A stretch of DNA of 64,000 nt from Bacteroidales bacterium (GTDB taxonomy: Bacteria; Bacteroidota; Bacteroidia; Bacteroidales; P3): assembly GCA_028708845.1 (NCBI GenBank), contig JAQVXZ010000008.1, positions 1 through 64,000 of the forward strand, written 5' to 3'. Shown piece after piece: positions 34,715-43,792 of this stretch. The position numbers and the translations under genes were made by a program. Position 1 is the first letter of the stretch. Every line of letters begins with the position of its first letter. A model generated the notes under the pieces. That model saw only the letters and a program-made list of their open reading frames with translations, was not told the origin of the DNA and made no database searches.

Positions 34715-34851
34715 TGTTTCCTTACTTATTTTTTACATAATGTTTATTAATTATGGCATTATTATTTATTTCCTAAGGACATGATTTATAGTATCTTTAG
34801 GCTTAATGGACATTATTAATGGTTTAACCCTTAGTTTTACCTTATGGTTAC

Positions 34852-34859
34852 TATATTTG
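34852..34859 (+). promoter_or_regulatory. -7 box of the decayed transposase gene
   Basis: TATATTTG, exact match to TAnnTTTG, seven bases before the ATG at 34866. Confidence 0.5.
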
Positions 34860-34865
34860 CATCAA

Positions 34866-35004
34866 ATGAAAGGTTATGAATAGGGAAAGTGCGTTAACTG
34901 TGGAAAAGGATTTATCTGTAAATATGGATTTACAAAAGGAATTCAACGACATAAATGTTTTCTTTGTAACAATCAATATTCAGTAGGTTTTAGTTTAAAA
35001 CAGA
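34866..35004 (+). pseudogene. Remnant of an IS transposase N-terminus (zinc ribbon)
   Basis: Reading from ATG 34866 gives MKGYE, an in-frame TAG, then GKCVNCGKGFICKYGFTKGI and QRHKCFLCNNQYS. The paired CxxC knuckles around a KxGxxxGxQRxxC core are typical of the zinc ribbon at the start of IS1/IS1595-like and related transposases. No catalytic domain follows; the frame continues into intergenic repeat sequence and stops at 35082. It is a short dead fragment beside the second RiPP set. Confidence 0.7.
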
Positions 35005-35085
35005 TTCTGCAAAAGAAAAATAAATATCCAAGAAATTCTTTCTCCGATTCATTTGCTCCAATGACTTTCGACCTTAGACCTTAAA

Positions 35086-35661
35086 CTAAAACGTATAGCT
35101 TAAAGCTAAACTAAACTCCGTGAAAATTATTATATCGTATAAATCTAAATCAAATCCAAATGCAAAATGTGGGGTTACTTTATATGAATATGATAATGCT
35201 ACTAAGAAATTATTCAAACTTTCTTTTTCATAAGAAGCAGTCAATTCATTTCCATTCATATCATAATTTACGTACTTCTCTACGTGTCTTACTAAAGTGT
35301 AACCAAGACCAGATTTAAAAGAATGATTAGAGTTTTTATTTAATAAATTATAAGAAAACAATGCAGTATAAGCATCTTGACGCAAGTATAATTGATAGCT
35401 ATTAGTCTCATTTGTTAAATTCCTAAACTTCAGCTTTAAAAACGTCTTATTATTATAGCCCAATTCGTAAGAGGGAATAAGGTTGAGCAAACTATATGCA
35501 CCATTAATTGAAGGATAGCCTCCCTTATTTTCAAGATTAAACTTAGAAATAAAACCAATGTTTTCAGTTAAGGTATGAGTAAAATTATGTTTCTTCTCTT
35601 CTTGAGAAAATCCACTATAAGTAATGCTTAAGAATAATAAGATAAGAAAAGTCTTTTTCAT
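35086..35661 (-). CDS. Small outer-membrane beta-barrel-like protein
   Basis: 191 residues with a signal peptide (ends TYSGFSQ). The mature part alternates polar and hydrophobic residues in strands and ends in SLALSYTF, a terminal phenylalanine typical of outer-membrane barrels. No specific family is recognised. It stands alone; related intergenic motifs (gactttcgaccttagacc) lie at both sides, just after its own stop and after the mgtA stop. Confidence 0.7.
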   Translation of the reverse strand: MKKTFLILLFLSITYSGFSQEEKKHNFTHTLTENIGFISKFNLENKGGYPSINGAYSLLNLIPSYELGYNNKTFLKLKFRNLTNETNSYQLYLRQDAYTALFSYNLLNKNSNHSFKSGLGYTLVRHVEKYVNYDMNGNELTASYEKESLNNFLVALSYSYKVTPHFAFGFDLDLYDIIIFTEFSLALSYTF

Positions 35662-35967
35662 AAGTAATTGTTTCTAAAGGCTAGTACAGTATTACGTTCA
35701 TTACGCAAAGATATTAAAAGAAATGTAATAAAAAATTAAACGAAGTAATAAACTCTTAGAATCAAGTATTAATTTACCCATTCAAAGGAATAAAAGAATA
35801 ACCTGCCACCTTACTATGAGTAACCTGCCACCTTACTTATTTAAAACAAAGATTCAGTAAATTATTCCTTTGATTCATTTTTTTATTCCTTTGATTCAGT
35901 AAATTCTTTCTTTGATTCATTCGTTCCTCCGACTTTCGACCTTGGACTTTCGACCTTAGACCTCTAT
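35662..35967. other. Intergenic region with two tandem arrays
   Basis: Contains a two-copy 22-bp repeat (taacctgccaccttac, at 35799 and 35821), the 21-bp array at 35848-35931, and a two-copy 14-bp repeat of gactttcgacctt at about 35931-35958. No gene was recognised. Confidence 0.7.
35848..35931. repeat. 21-bp tandem array, 4 units
   Basis: Units start at 35848, 35869, 35890 and 35911. All carry GATTCA at the same offset; units 1 and 3 share gattcagtaaatt. In reverse complement the motif is the same as in the 3727-3810 array (aatcaaagaaagaatttact). Confidence 0.92.
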
Positions 35968-38658
35968 TTAGAAAACATTATATCTTCTAACAAACCAATT
36001 CTTCACTACTTGGGTAAGTAATGCGTATGCGGTTAGGATTATTATTAGGAATGGGAAGTAAAGGATAGGTAGTGGTACCATTCCAAACATTGAAGCTATT
36101 GGGGTAAAAGGAATTATTATTCCTATTGCCATAATTAGAGAGGTTAGAGCTACCACTGGTGCTGTTGCCCAGCTTTGGATAAATGGTATTTTTCTTGTTC
36201 TTATTAGGTGAACTATTAGTGTTTGAGATAATAGTCCCTCAACAAACCATCCTGTTTGGAATAAGGCTTGGTGATCTGGGGAGTTTGCTTTAAAGAAAAA
36301 AAACATGAGGGCAAAGGTTGCATAGTCGAATATTGAACTGATTGGTCCAATATAAAGAATAAACTTTGAGAGGAAGGAGGTGTCCCACTGTTGGGGTTTA
36401 TTGATATATTCATCATCTACCCTATCCCACGGTATTGAGATTTGGGAAACATCGTAGAGTAGGTTTTGTAGTAGAAGTTGGGCTGGTAGCATTGGAAGGA
36501 ATGGAAGGAATGCACTTGCTCCTAACATAGAAAACATATTACCGAAATTGCTCGAGGTTGTCATCTTAATATATTTCAAGATGTTTCCAAATGTCCTTCT
36601 TCCAATAACTACTCCATTTTTAAGTACTGCTAAATCGTTTTCAAGAAGTATTATATCTGAGCTTTCTTTTGCAATATCTACTGCGGTATCTACTGAAATT
36701 CCTACGTCGGCATCTTTTAAAGCTCCTGCATCATTTATTCCATCACCAAGGAACCCTACAGTATGTCCTTTTGCTTGTAGAATTTTTACTATCCTACTTT
36801 TTTGGAATGGGTTAAGCTTTGCAAATATGCTTATATCATCAATATCTCGTATTAGGTCTTCATCCGATATGTCGTCAAGCTCAGTTCCTAAGACTATTTT
36901 ATTAATAGGTATTCCTACATCCTTGCAGATTTTCTTTGTTACTATTTCATTATCTCCTGTAAGTACTTTCACATCCACTCCTAAATCATGTAGCTTTGCA
37001 ATGGCTTGATTGGCGGATGGCTTTGCTGGGTCTAAGAAACCAATTAATCCTACAACTACTAAATCACTCTCATCATTAACTCCATAGTCAAGTGGTCGAG
37101 GATCAAATTCCCGAACGGCAAGCAGCAAAACCCTTATGCCATCTTCATTCATTTTATTAGCTTCTCTTAAAATCAAATCCCTTGTTTTTGTATCTAATGG
37201 GATAATCTCATCGGTAAAGATTTGTAGTTTTTCATCCTCTGCTGGGTCGAAGGCATAGGAGCATATATCAAGCATTTCCTCCACAGCTCCCTTACATATT
37301 AGAAGGTGCTGACCATCGTTTTTCTCTAATATTACAGATAATCTCCTTCTGTTGAAATCGAAAGGTATCTCATCTAATTTCTCAAAATCTTCTATCTTCA
37401 ATTCTTCGTAAAGCTCAGCATGTTTAAGGATTGCATTGTCCATTAGGCTTTCTACTCCTGTTTGGTAGAAGCTATTTAGGTATGCCCAGCTCAAAACCTC
37501 GTCATCTTCAAAGCCCATAATATTGACATACTTCTCCAAAACAATATTATCTAATGTAAGGGTTCCTGTTTTGTCGGTGCAAAGGACGTTCATAGCTCCA
37601 ATATTCTGAATTGCATTAAGTCTTTTGACAATAACCTTATACTTACTCATATTTACAGAACCCTTTGCAAGGTTGGTAGTAACAATCATTGGTAGCATCT
37701 CAGGAGTTAGACCCACAGCTACTGCGATAGCAAATAATAAAGCTTCAAGCCAATCTCCTTTCATTACTCCATTAATAAGGAATACAAGAGGAACCATAAC
37801 TAGCATATAGCGGATTAGTAACCAGCTAATCTTGTTAATTCCTTTATCGAAACTTGTATCAGCTCTTTTTTCTGTAACCGATTTGCTTATAGCTCCAAAA
37901 TAAGTATTTGAACCTGTGTTTATGGCAACAATTATTGCAGAACCACTCAATACATTAGTTCCCATAAGACAGATATTCTCTAACTCGTGTAGTGGTTTAT
38001 TGCTTATGTTATTAATTACGTTAGAGGTTTTCTCAACAGGAAGGGATTCCCCTGTTAGCATGGTTTGATTGACAAACAAGTCTTTGGACTGAATTATCCT
38101 GGCATCAACCGGTATCATATCTCCTGCCGAAATGCGAATTATATCGCCTGGAACTATCTCCTCAAAATCAATTTCATGAGCACCTTTCCCCTCCCTGACA
38201 ACAGTTGCAGTTGTAGTTACCATCTTATTGAGTTTCTCTGCAGCAAGGTTACTCTTAAATTCTTGAATAAAACGAAGAAATACACTTATCAAAACCATAG
38301 CTAAAATAACTATAACGGTTTTATAGTCTTCATCGCCAGCTTTTGCTATCCAGACATCTATAATAAATGAAATAATGGCGATTATAACTAAGATACCAAT
38401 AAAAGGATTGATAAAGGCTGCGATTAACTGCTTGACCCACGATGGTGCCTGCTCTCGTTGAATAAGGTTTAAACCAAATTCTTTTGTTTTCTTCTCAACA
38501 CCATCTTCATCAAGACCAGTAATTGATGTAGAAAAAGAATCAAATATCTCTTCTGTTGTAAGGGTTGAACTTTTTAAGAGTTTGTCAATAGAAGCTTGAG
38601 ATAAGCCTGCTGATTGAAAAACATTTTTAGGGAATATTCTTTTTAATATCTTCATCAT
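35968..38658 (-). CDS. mgtA: Mg2+-importing P-type ATPase
   Basis: 896 residues, the normal MgtA/MgtB length. It has the actuator TGES motif (LTGESLPVEK), the phosphorylation site CTDKTGTLTLD, GDGINDAGALKDADVG in the P domain and about ten membrane segments. The C-terminal half (DYATFALMFFFF...FVEGLLSQTLIVHLIRT) matches the MgtA branch. It drives magnesium uptake. A promoter at 38794-38824 and a roughly 130-nt leader with two alternative hairpins lie upstream, suggesting leader-based regulation. Confidence 0.94.
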   Translation of the reverse strand: MMKILKRIFPKNVFQSAGLSQASIDKLLKSSTLTTEEIFDSFSTSITGLDEDGVEKKTKEFGLNLIQREQAPSWVKQLIAAFINPFIGILVIIAIISFIIDVWIAKAGDEDYKTVIVILAMVLISVFLRFIQEFKSNLAAEKLNKMVTTTATVVREGKGAHEIDFEEIVPGDIIRISAGDMIPVDARIIQSKDLFVNQTMLTGESLPVEKTSNVINNISNKPLHELENICLMGTNVLSGSAIIVAINTGSNTYFGAISKSVTEKRADTSFDKGINKISWLLIRYMLVMVPLVFLINGVMKGDWLEALLFAIAVAVGLTPEMLPMIVTTNLAKGSVNMSKYKVIVKRLNAIQNIGAMNVLCTDKTGTLTLDNIVLEKYVNIMGFEDDEVLSWAYLNSFYQTGVESLMDNAILKHAELYEELKIEDFEKLDEIPFDFNRRRLSVILEKNDGQHLLICKGAVEEMLDICSYAFDPAEDEKLQIFTDEIIPLDTKTRDLILREANKMNEDGIRVLLLAVREFDPRPLDYGVNDESDLVVVGLIGFLDPAKPSANQAIAKLHDLGVDVKVLTGDNEIVTKKICKDVGIPINKIVLGTELDDISDEDLIRDIDDISIFAKLNPFQKSRIVKILQAKGHTVGFLGDGINDAGALKDADVGISVDTAVDIAKESSDIILLENDLAVLKNGVVIGRRTFGNILKYIKMTTSSNFGNMFSMLGASAFLPFLPMLPAQLLLQNLLYDVSQISIPWDRVDDEYINKPQQWDTSFLSKFILYIGPISSIFDYATFALMFFFFKANSPDHQALFQTGWFVEGLLSQTLIVHLIRTRKIPFIQSWATAPVVALTSLIMAIGIIIPFTPIASMFGMVPLPILYFPFLIIILTAYALLTQVVKNWFVRRYNVF

Positions 38659-38787
38659 AAGTTATACCTACTATTATATCAATAGAGGAATAACAATGAC
38701 ATCCTCCCTATTGATTAGGGTTATTCAATAAATAAATGATAGTGGGACTGGGGGCGTCTTTCATTTTTCTTTTATTTTTTTAAGATT
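38659..38787 (-). promoter_or_regulatory. mgtA 5' leader with mutually exclusive hairpins
   Basis: One hairpin pairs ATCAATA-GAGGA (38678-38689) with TCCTC-(CC)-TATTGAT (38702-38715), 12 bp with a two-base bulge. The other pairs CCCTA (38706-38710) with TAGGG (38716-38720). They share 38706-38715 and cannot coexist. The first ends about 20 nt before the start codon. Confidence 0.55.
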
Positions 38788-38793
38788 AATTTG

Positions 38794-38824
38794 CAAAGAT
38801 AGGCATTCTTTAATGGATGCCAAA
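38794..38824 (-). promoter_or_regulatory. mgtA promoter
   Basis: Minus strand: -33 TTTG (38824-38821), 19-nt spacer, -7 TATCTTTG (38801-38794). Exact Bacteroidetes consensus. Confidence 0.78.
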
Positions 38825-38966
38825 ACAAGAACTAACAATCCTCAATAACAAGTCTTTGGACTTTTACTTTGTTATATGAGTTATATTATATACCCTTGTC
38901 AAATTGTATTTATTAAATTATAATATAGTTAATATTCACTTTATAATTACATTTAGATAGAAAGAT

Positions 38967-39843
38967 ATGAAAAAACATTTACATTTATTTTATTAGGGCT
39001 TCTAGCTCTTGTTTGGACTTCGTGTAAGGACAAAACATCTGATTCAGATAAGGATAATCCTATCGTGATTTCATTCACCGCAAAACAAGACAATACATTT
39101 AATATTAATGGGGACTCGTCTGATAAGAGTATCTTTTATGGATAATCTTACTGTAAGAAAAGCTGGTAGTGCTTGGACTCATAACGGTTATTATTCTTGG
39201 CCTAAAACTGGCAGCGTACATTTTTTTGGTCTTGCAACTTATGGCATAAGTAGTAATCTTCCATTAGGAGTTTCGAATTGGACAGTTCCAGCTAATCAAG
39301 TTAAGGGTTATCCAAAGTTTAGTTGCGAAATACAAAATAATATTGGTGATATAAAAGATTTATTTGCGACAAAATCAGTAAACAGGAATAATAATAATAC
39401 CGACCAAAATGGGAAGGTTGACTTAGAATTTAAGCATATTTTAGCTAAGGTTATTTTCAAAGTAACTAATAATGTTGTGATAGATCCTTTGGCTTATGAA
39501 ATAACAAATCCAAAGGTTACCATAACAAAGATTGAAGTAAGAAATATAGTTAAAAAAGGAGACTATAGTTTTGATGAATGTGAAGGATCTTGGGCTAATT
39601 TTAATGGAACATCATCTGTTGTTTATTGGTCAAACGATACAGGGGGTGATTGTAGAAAATGGTGACTCTACTAATGATTTCAAAAATAATCTTTATATAA
39701 TTCCTAGCAAAGGCGTAAGAGTAGAAGTTAGTTACTATATTATTAAATACCTTCCTCTTACTATGACAATTGATTTACCAGCCTTAAATATTGGAGACAA
39801 TAAGGTATTTAATCTAGAATTAACAGAATGGAGATTATGGTAA
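38967..39843 (+). pseudogene. Frameshifted fimbrillin-like lipoprotein gene
   Basis: Three frames carry successive parts of one protein. The signal/lipobox part reads ILLGLLALVWTSCKDKTSD, then VISFTAKQ, and ends at a stop after KSIFYG. The middle (39108-39665) has DLEFKHILAKVIFKVTN, typical of fimbrillin/Mfa-like proteins. The end (to 39843) reads NNLYIIPSKGVRVEVSYY and finishes LELTEWRLW. Shifts lie in an A6 run right after ATG 38967 (seven As would open the frame), near 39130, and near a G-run at about 39643. It may be a pseudogene, a phase-variable gene or an assembly error. Confidence 0.75.
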
Positions 39844-39967
39844 TTGCACTTCGAATATGCATAATTTGTTATTTTGTATAATATTGACAGCATTTTGGCT
39901 TAACTTATTAAATATATTTTGTTTTCTTTCGTTTAAAGAGGAAGTATAATATTAATAATCTAAAGTT

Positions 39968-40423
39968 ATGATAAATATTGGTGATAAAGCTCCTGAGGTT
40001 TTGGGAGTAAATGAAAAGGGAGAAGAGATTAAGGTATCTGATTATAAAGGGAAGAAGATAGCACTTTATTTCTATCCAAAAGATAATACTCCTGGTTGCA
40101 CTGCTCAGGCTTGCAGTTTGAGAGATGGTTATAGTGATTTGCGTAAGGCTGGTTATGAAGTTATTGGGGTTAGTATTGATTCAATGGCTTCACATACTAA
40201 GTTTAAGACAAAACATGATTTACCATTTACTTTGATTGCTGATACTGAAAAAACCTTGGTTGAGCAGTTTGGAGTTTGGGGTGAAAAGAAAATGTATGGG
40301 AAAACCTATATGGGAACTTTTCGAACAACATTTATTATTAATGAAGAGGGAGTTGTGGAAAGGATTATATCTCCAAAAGAAGTTAAGACAAAGGATCATT
40401 CTAATCAGATATTAAACCTATAA
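39968..40423 (+). CDS. bcp: Thioredoxin-dependent peroxiredoxin Bcp (PrxQ)
   Basis: 151 residues, the usual Bcp length. The active-site segment is FYPKDNTPGCTAQACSLRD: peroxidatic Cys in PGCT and a second Cys five residues later (CTAQAC), the arrangement of atypical two-Cys PrxQ. The family-typical GVSxDSxxSHxKFxxKHxLPF block is present. It reduces hydroperoxides in the cytoplasm. The DUF4268 gene follows 15 bp later and is probably co-transcribed. Confidence 0.96.
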   Translation: MINIGDKAPEVLGVNEKGEEIKVSDYKGKKIALYFYPKDNTPGCTAQACSLRDGYSDLRKAGYEVIGVSIDSMASHTKFKTKHDLPFTLIADTEKTLVEQFGVWGEKKMYGKTYMGTFRTTFIINEEGVVERIISPKEVKTKDHSNQILNL

Positions 40424-40438
40424 TTTTTTAATTGTTCG

Positions 40439-40900
40439 ATGTTTAATAGGGAAGAGAAAAAAGAAATAAACACTAAGTTTTGGGCTGGTTTTAAGACTTA
40501 TTGCCATCAAAAGAAGATTAAAAGAAGGTGGCTGATGTCAAGAATAAGTATAAAATCCACGCAGCTTAAATTTTATGCTGACCACGAAAAAGCTTTAGTC
40601 CTTTTTCAGATTGATAATAAGAGTGAGGAGAGAAGAAAAGAGATTTATAGTTATTTCTATGCCTTTAGAAAACTTTGGGATAATGAGGCTGGTGAGGGTT
40701 TAATATGGGCAGAGGACTATGATGGGATTGAACAAAAAACTATAAGTGCTGTGTATTTTGAGCTTAAAGGGGTTAATATGTATAGGGAAGAAGACCACCA
40801 GAAGATATATGCTTTCTTTGCCTCCAAAATGATTATTCTTGAAGATATTTACGTAGAATACAAAGAAGTATTATCGCACCAAATTGCTCAAATCTCTTAA
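40439..40900 (+). CDS. DUF4268-family protein
   Basis: 153 residues, soluble, no signal peptide. The pattern KKEINTKFWAGFKTY, KALVLFQIDN, and the W-rich segment RKLWDNEAGEGLIWAEDY fit DUF4268, a small domain common in Bacteroidota that is also found next to nuclease-like proteins. The role is unknown. It follows bcp closely in what looks like an operon. Confidence 0.75.
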   Translation: MFNREEKKEINTKFWAGFKTYCHQKKIKRRWLMSRISIKSTQLKFYADHEKALVLFQIDNKSEERRKEIYSYFYAFRKLWDNEAGEGLIWAEDYDGIEQKTISAVYFELKGVNMYREEDHQKIYAFFASKMIILEDIYVEYKEVLSHQIAQIS

Positions 40901-40941
40901 ATTGAAAGAAAAAAACATAGATAACCTAATAATAGATTTAT

Positions 40942-41325
40942 TTAATGTAGCACGTTAAAGACATCAATAAGACTATCTACTTCTGCACCTTTTTGAACTG
41001 ACTCTTCAAGTATTTGCTTTTCTGATTCTAAAATAGAATTAGTATTATTAGTGATTTTTGTCAATTCTTTATCGAAACTTGCTTTATAATAAATAGTATC
41101 CGACTTATCGTTCCATCTCACCCTATATAATAGCTCATATCCAATAAGCGAATTGTCCGATTTATCAATTGTCTCATTAAACATCTTGTAGGGTTCGTTT
41201 AAAAACAATTTCACATCCTTACCATCCCATTCTTGTTTAATAAGCTCTTTTGCTTTCTCTTCCTTGCTGCTACAAGCAACCATTGTTATGCTTATAAGCA
41301 TTAATATTAAAAATAATTGTTTCAT
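40942..41325 (-). CDS. Small lipoprotein of unknown function
   Basis: 127 residues. A lipoprotein signal ends at ISITMVAC (Cys at residue 18). The mature part is charged and helical at both ends with a central EPYKMFNETIDKSDN segment. It ends SLIDVFNVLH. No family is recognised. It is convergent with the DUF4268 gene and followed upstream by the 21-bp array at 41380-41463. Confidence 0.75.
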   Translation of the reverse strand: MKQLFLILMLISITMVACSSKEEKAKELIKQEWDGKDVKLFLNEPYKMFNETIDKSDNSLIGYELLYRVRWNDKSDTIYYKASFDKELTKITNNTNSILESEKQILEESVQKGAEVDSLIDVFNVLH

Positions 41326-41379
41326 AATTCTTGGTTTTTACTATGTTAATAATAACTCTGCATATTAAGAATTTATTAC

Positions 41380-41463
41380 GCTGTTTTAAAAAATTATTAC
41401 TGCGTTTTAATTTTCTGTTTCTGCGTTTTAATTTTCTGTTTCTTTGTTTTAATTTTTAGAAAC
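41380..41463. repeat. 21-bp tandem array, 4 units
   Basis: Units start at 41380, 41401, 41422 and 41443. Units 2 and 3 are identical (tgcgttttaattttctgttt plus c). The last unit runs over the stop codon of the TonB receptor gene at 41456, so the array reaches into coding sequence. Confidence 0.93.
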
Positions 41464-43777
41464 TAATACTTAATCCAAAACTTGGCATAACTGGTAATTG
41501 ATCTACCCTATCGCCTGTTATTCTGTCTTGGTAGAATAGGTTATTTCTGTTATATACGTTGGTTACGCTTAGGTTTAGTTCGAGTATAGAGGACTTAAAT
41601 ATGTCAAATCTCTTTTTAATTGATAAGTCTAATCTATGATATTCTGGTAGTCTTTTGGAATTGTATTCCCCTAGTAGCATTTGAAGGGTTCCATTTGCAT
41701 AAATATAATCGTAATCTATGCCTGTTTGAAAATCTAACATCTCTTGTCCCCCTTTGTTGGGTGTGTAAGCAAATCCACTTCCATAGTTCCATCTCAGGCT
41801 GACCTCCCATGACCTAGATAATCCAACTTGATATGAGATTAAAACGTTTACATTATGTCTTCTGTCGTAATGTGGTGCATATTGAACTAATTCGTCTTCC
41901 CTTACTACTTTTCCAAGAGAATAAACTGTCCAAACATATAATCTATCATCATCATATTTTAGACTTAGATCCATTCCATAGGCTTTCCCGTTCTCTATTG
42001 CATATTCTTTTTTCATAAAGTCTGGCTTATCACTATATTCTGCATCGTCATTATAGTATTTGTTTCTATTAAGAGAAATCAGCCCATCCATTGTTTTATA
42101 GTAGCCCTCAAGATTAAGGGTTATGGTTCTTGTTATATCAAATTCTGCACCAACTATTAAATGTTTTGAGGTTTGAAGGTAGGATGATATTTCTTGCCCT
42201 TTGTATGTTCTTACGATGTTCATGCTTTCTGGCGATATGGTTTCATAGCCTGTGAAAAGGTTTACTATATCAACATCGGGTTTGGTGTCGATGAAGATTT
42301 GGGAATATAGTCCTGTTGCTGCTTTTAGTCTAAACCAATCTGTTACATTATATTTTAGTGCTAGTCTTGGTTCTGGGGATGCTTTGCTCATTGAGGCGTA
42401 GTAGCTAAGTCTAAAGCTTGGTTCATAGAGAAACTTACCTGCAACACCCTTAAAGAGTCCATAGACGCCTAATTCGGTAGAATAATTGGTATTTGGTATA
42501 GTAGTAGGATTGCCATTTCTTATTTCTGTTATATTTGAATTGGTTGTACTTCCTATCATCTCTATTCCATATATCAATTTATTATCTACATAGAAATTAG
42601 TTGCTGATAGTCCTAAATTGAATCCTCCAATATTACTTGTTTTTGCTTTCCCTGTTGTGGTCTCCTTCATATTAACGGTATAGTCTGAGTATGAGAATAC
42701 CCCCTCAACAAGAGCTGATGTGTTTCCAGGTAATAAGAGGAAATTTGCTCCCACTCCCCTATTTGCCCAATCAAAATTAGCTATGGATTTATAATCTGTT
42801 ACCTTATCGGTATAGTTAAAACCAAAGACACTTATCTTTGTTCCATTATCACCACTAAGTGTTAGTTTTCCGTATATATCTAAGAAGTCATAAGGTAGTG
42901 AACCATCAATATAGGAATATACTTTTTTTGAAGTCTGAGATAGGTAGGAGTTTTTGGCAGTGAAAAGATACGTTAGGCTAATGCCTGATGAGGTGCCTTG
43001 TTTAATTATTGGTCCTTCAACCAATACATTTGCTCCAAAGGTGCTTGCTCCTATTTTCCCTTTTGTTTGCTTTTTGTTCCCATCTCTTGTTGAAATATCC
43101 ATAACAGAAGAAAGCACTCCTCCGTATTTTGCTCCAAAACCTCCTGTGAATATATCTGCATTTCTAATAACATCGGTTTCAAAAACAGAGAAAAGACCAA
43201 TTGAATGGAAAGGGTTGTAAATTACCATACCATCTAAAAGTACTTTGTTTTGTATTGCAGACCCTCCTCTTATATATAGCTGTCCTCCTTGGTCGCCTGT
43301 GAAAATCACACCAGGAAGTACTTGCATATATTGTGCCAAGTCGGATGTTCCTCCAATGGAAGGCATTTGAGTTATTTCTTTTGCGGTTATTTTCTCAATA
43401 GATACCTGACTTTCTGTTTTGGCAGCTAGCCTATCTGCTCTAATTTCAACTGCATTAAGGAGTTTAGAGTTTGGTTCTAATTCGATTTTAAGGGTAGTTA
43501 TCTCGCCTGCTACTACTTTTATTGGAAATACCTTTTCTTCATAGCCCATAAAAGTAACTCTTACGTTATATTCTCCTTTAGGAACTTTGGATATAACGAA
43601 ATACCCATTATTATCAGTACTGCTTCCGTGAGTGGTATTTAAAATAAGCACATTGGAAAAAATAATTGTTTCTCCTGTATTTTTATCGTAAACAAAACCT
43701 CTAACCGAACCTGTTTGAGCAATTGAAAATGTTGCAGCTGCTATAAAAACAAAAAAGAAAAGTATTAGTTTCTTCAT
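41456..43777 (-). CDS. TonB-dependent receptor with CarboxypepD-like N-domain
   Basis: 773 residues with a signal peptide (ends FSIAQ near 20). Residues 24-110 form a carboxypeptidase-regulatory-like domain (GSVRGFVYDKNTGETI). The plug follows with QVLPGVIFTGDQGGQLYIRGG and DGMVIYNPFH. The 22-strand barrel ends in LPVMPSFGLSISF with a terminal phenylalanine. It is a TonB receptor not obviously paired with a SusD gene. The substrate is unknown. Confidence 0.92.
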   Translation of the reverse strand: MKKLILFFFVFIAAATFSIAQTGSVRGFVYDKNTGETIIFSNVLILNTTHGSSTDNNGYFVISKVPKGEYNVRVTFMGYEEKVFPIKVVAGEITTLKIELEPNSKLLNAVEIRADRLAAKTESQVSIEKITAKEITQMPSIGGTSDLAQYMQVLPGVIFTGDQGGQLYIRGGSAIQNKVLLDGMVIYNPFHSIGLFSVFETDVIRNADIFTGGFGAKYGGVLSSVMDISTRDGNKKQTKGKIGASTFGANVLVEGPIIKQGTSSGISLTYLFTAKNSYLSQTSKKVYSYIDGSLPYDFLDIYGKLTLSGDNGTKISVFGFNYTDKVTDYKSIANFDWANRGVGANFLLLPGNTSALVEGVFSYSDYTVNMKETTTGKAKTSNIGGFNLGLSATNFYVDNKLIYGIEMIGSTTNSNITEIRNGNPTTIPNTNYSTELGVYGLFKGVAGKFLYEPSFRLSYYASMSKASPEPRLALKYNVTDWFRLKAATGLYSQIFIDTKPDVDIVNLFTGYETISPESMNIVRTYKGQEISSYLQTSKHLIVGAEFDITRTITLNLEGYYKTMDGLISLNRNKYYNDDAEYSDKPDFMKKEYAIENGKAYGMDLSLKYDDDRLYVWTVYSLGKVVREDELVQYAPHYDRRHNVNVLISYQVGLSRSWEVSLRWNYGSGFAYTPNKGGQEMLDFQTGIDYDYIYANGTLQMLLGEYNSKRLPEYHRLDLSIKKRFDIFKSSILELNLSVTNVYNRNNLFYQDRITGDRVDQLPVMPSFGLSISF

Positions 43778-43792
43778 TATATCTAAGATATT

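Noticed and set aside
34866..35084. A functional transposase or regulator with a zinc ribbon
   Set aside because: An in-frame TAG follows five codons, and the sequence leaves homology after about 45 codons.
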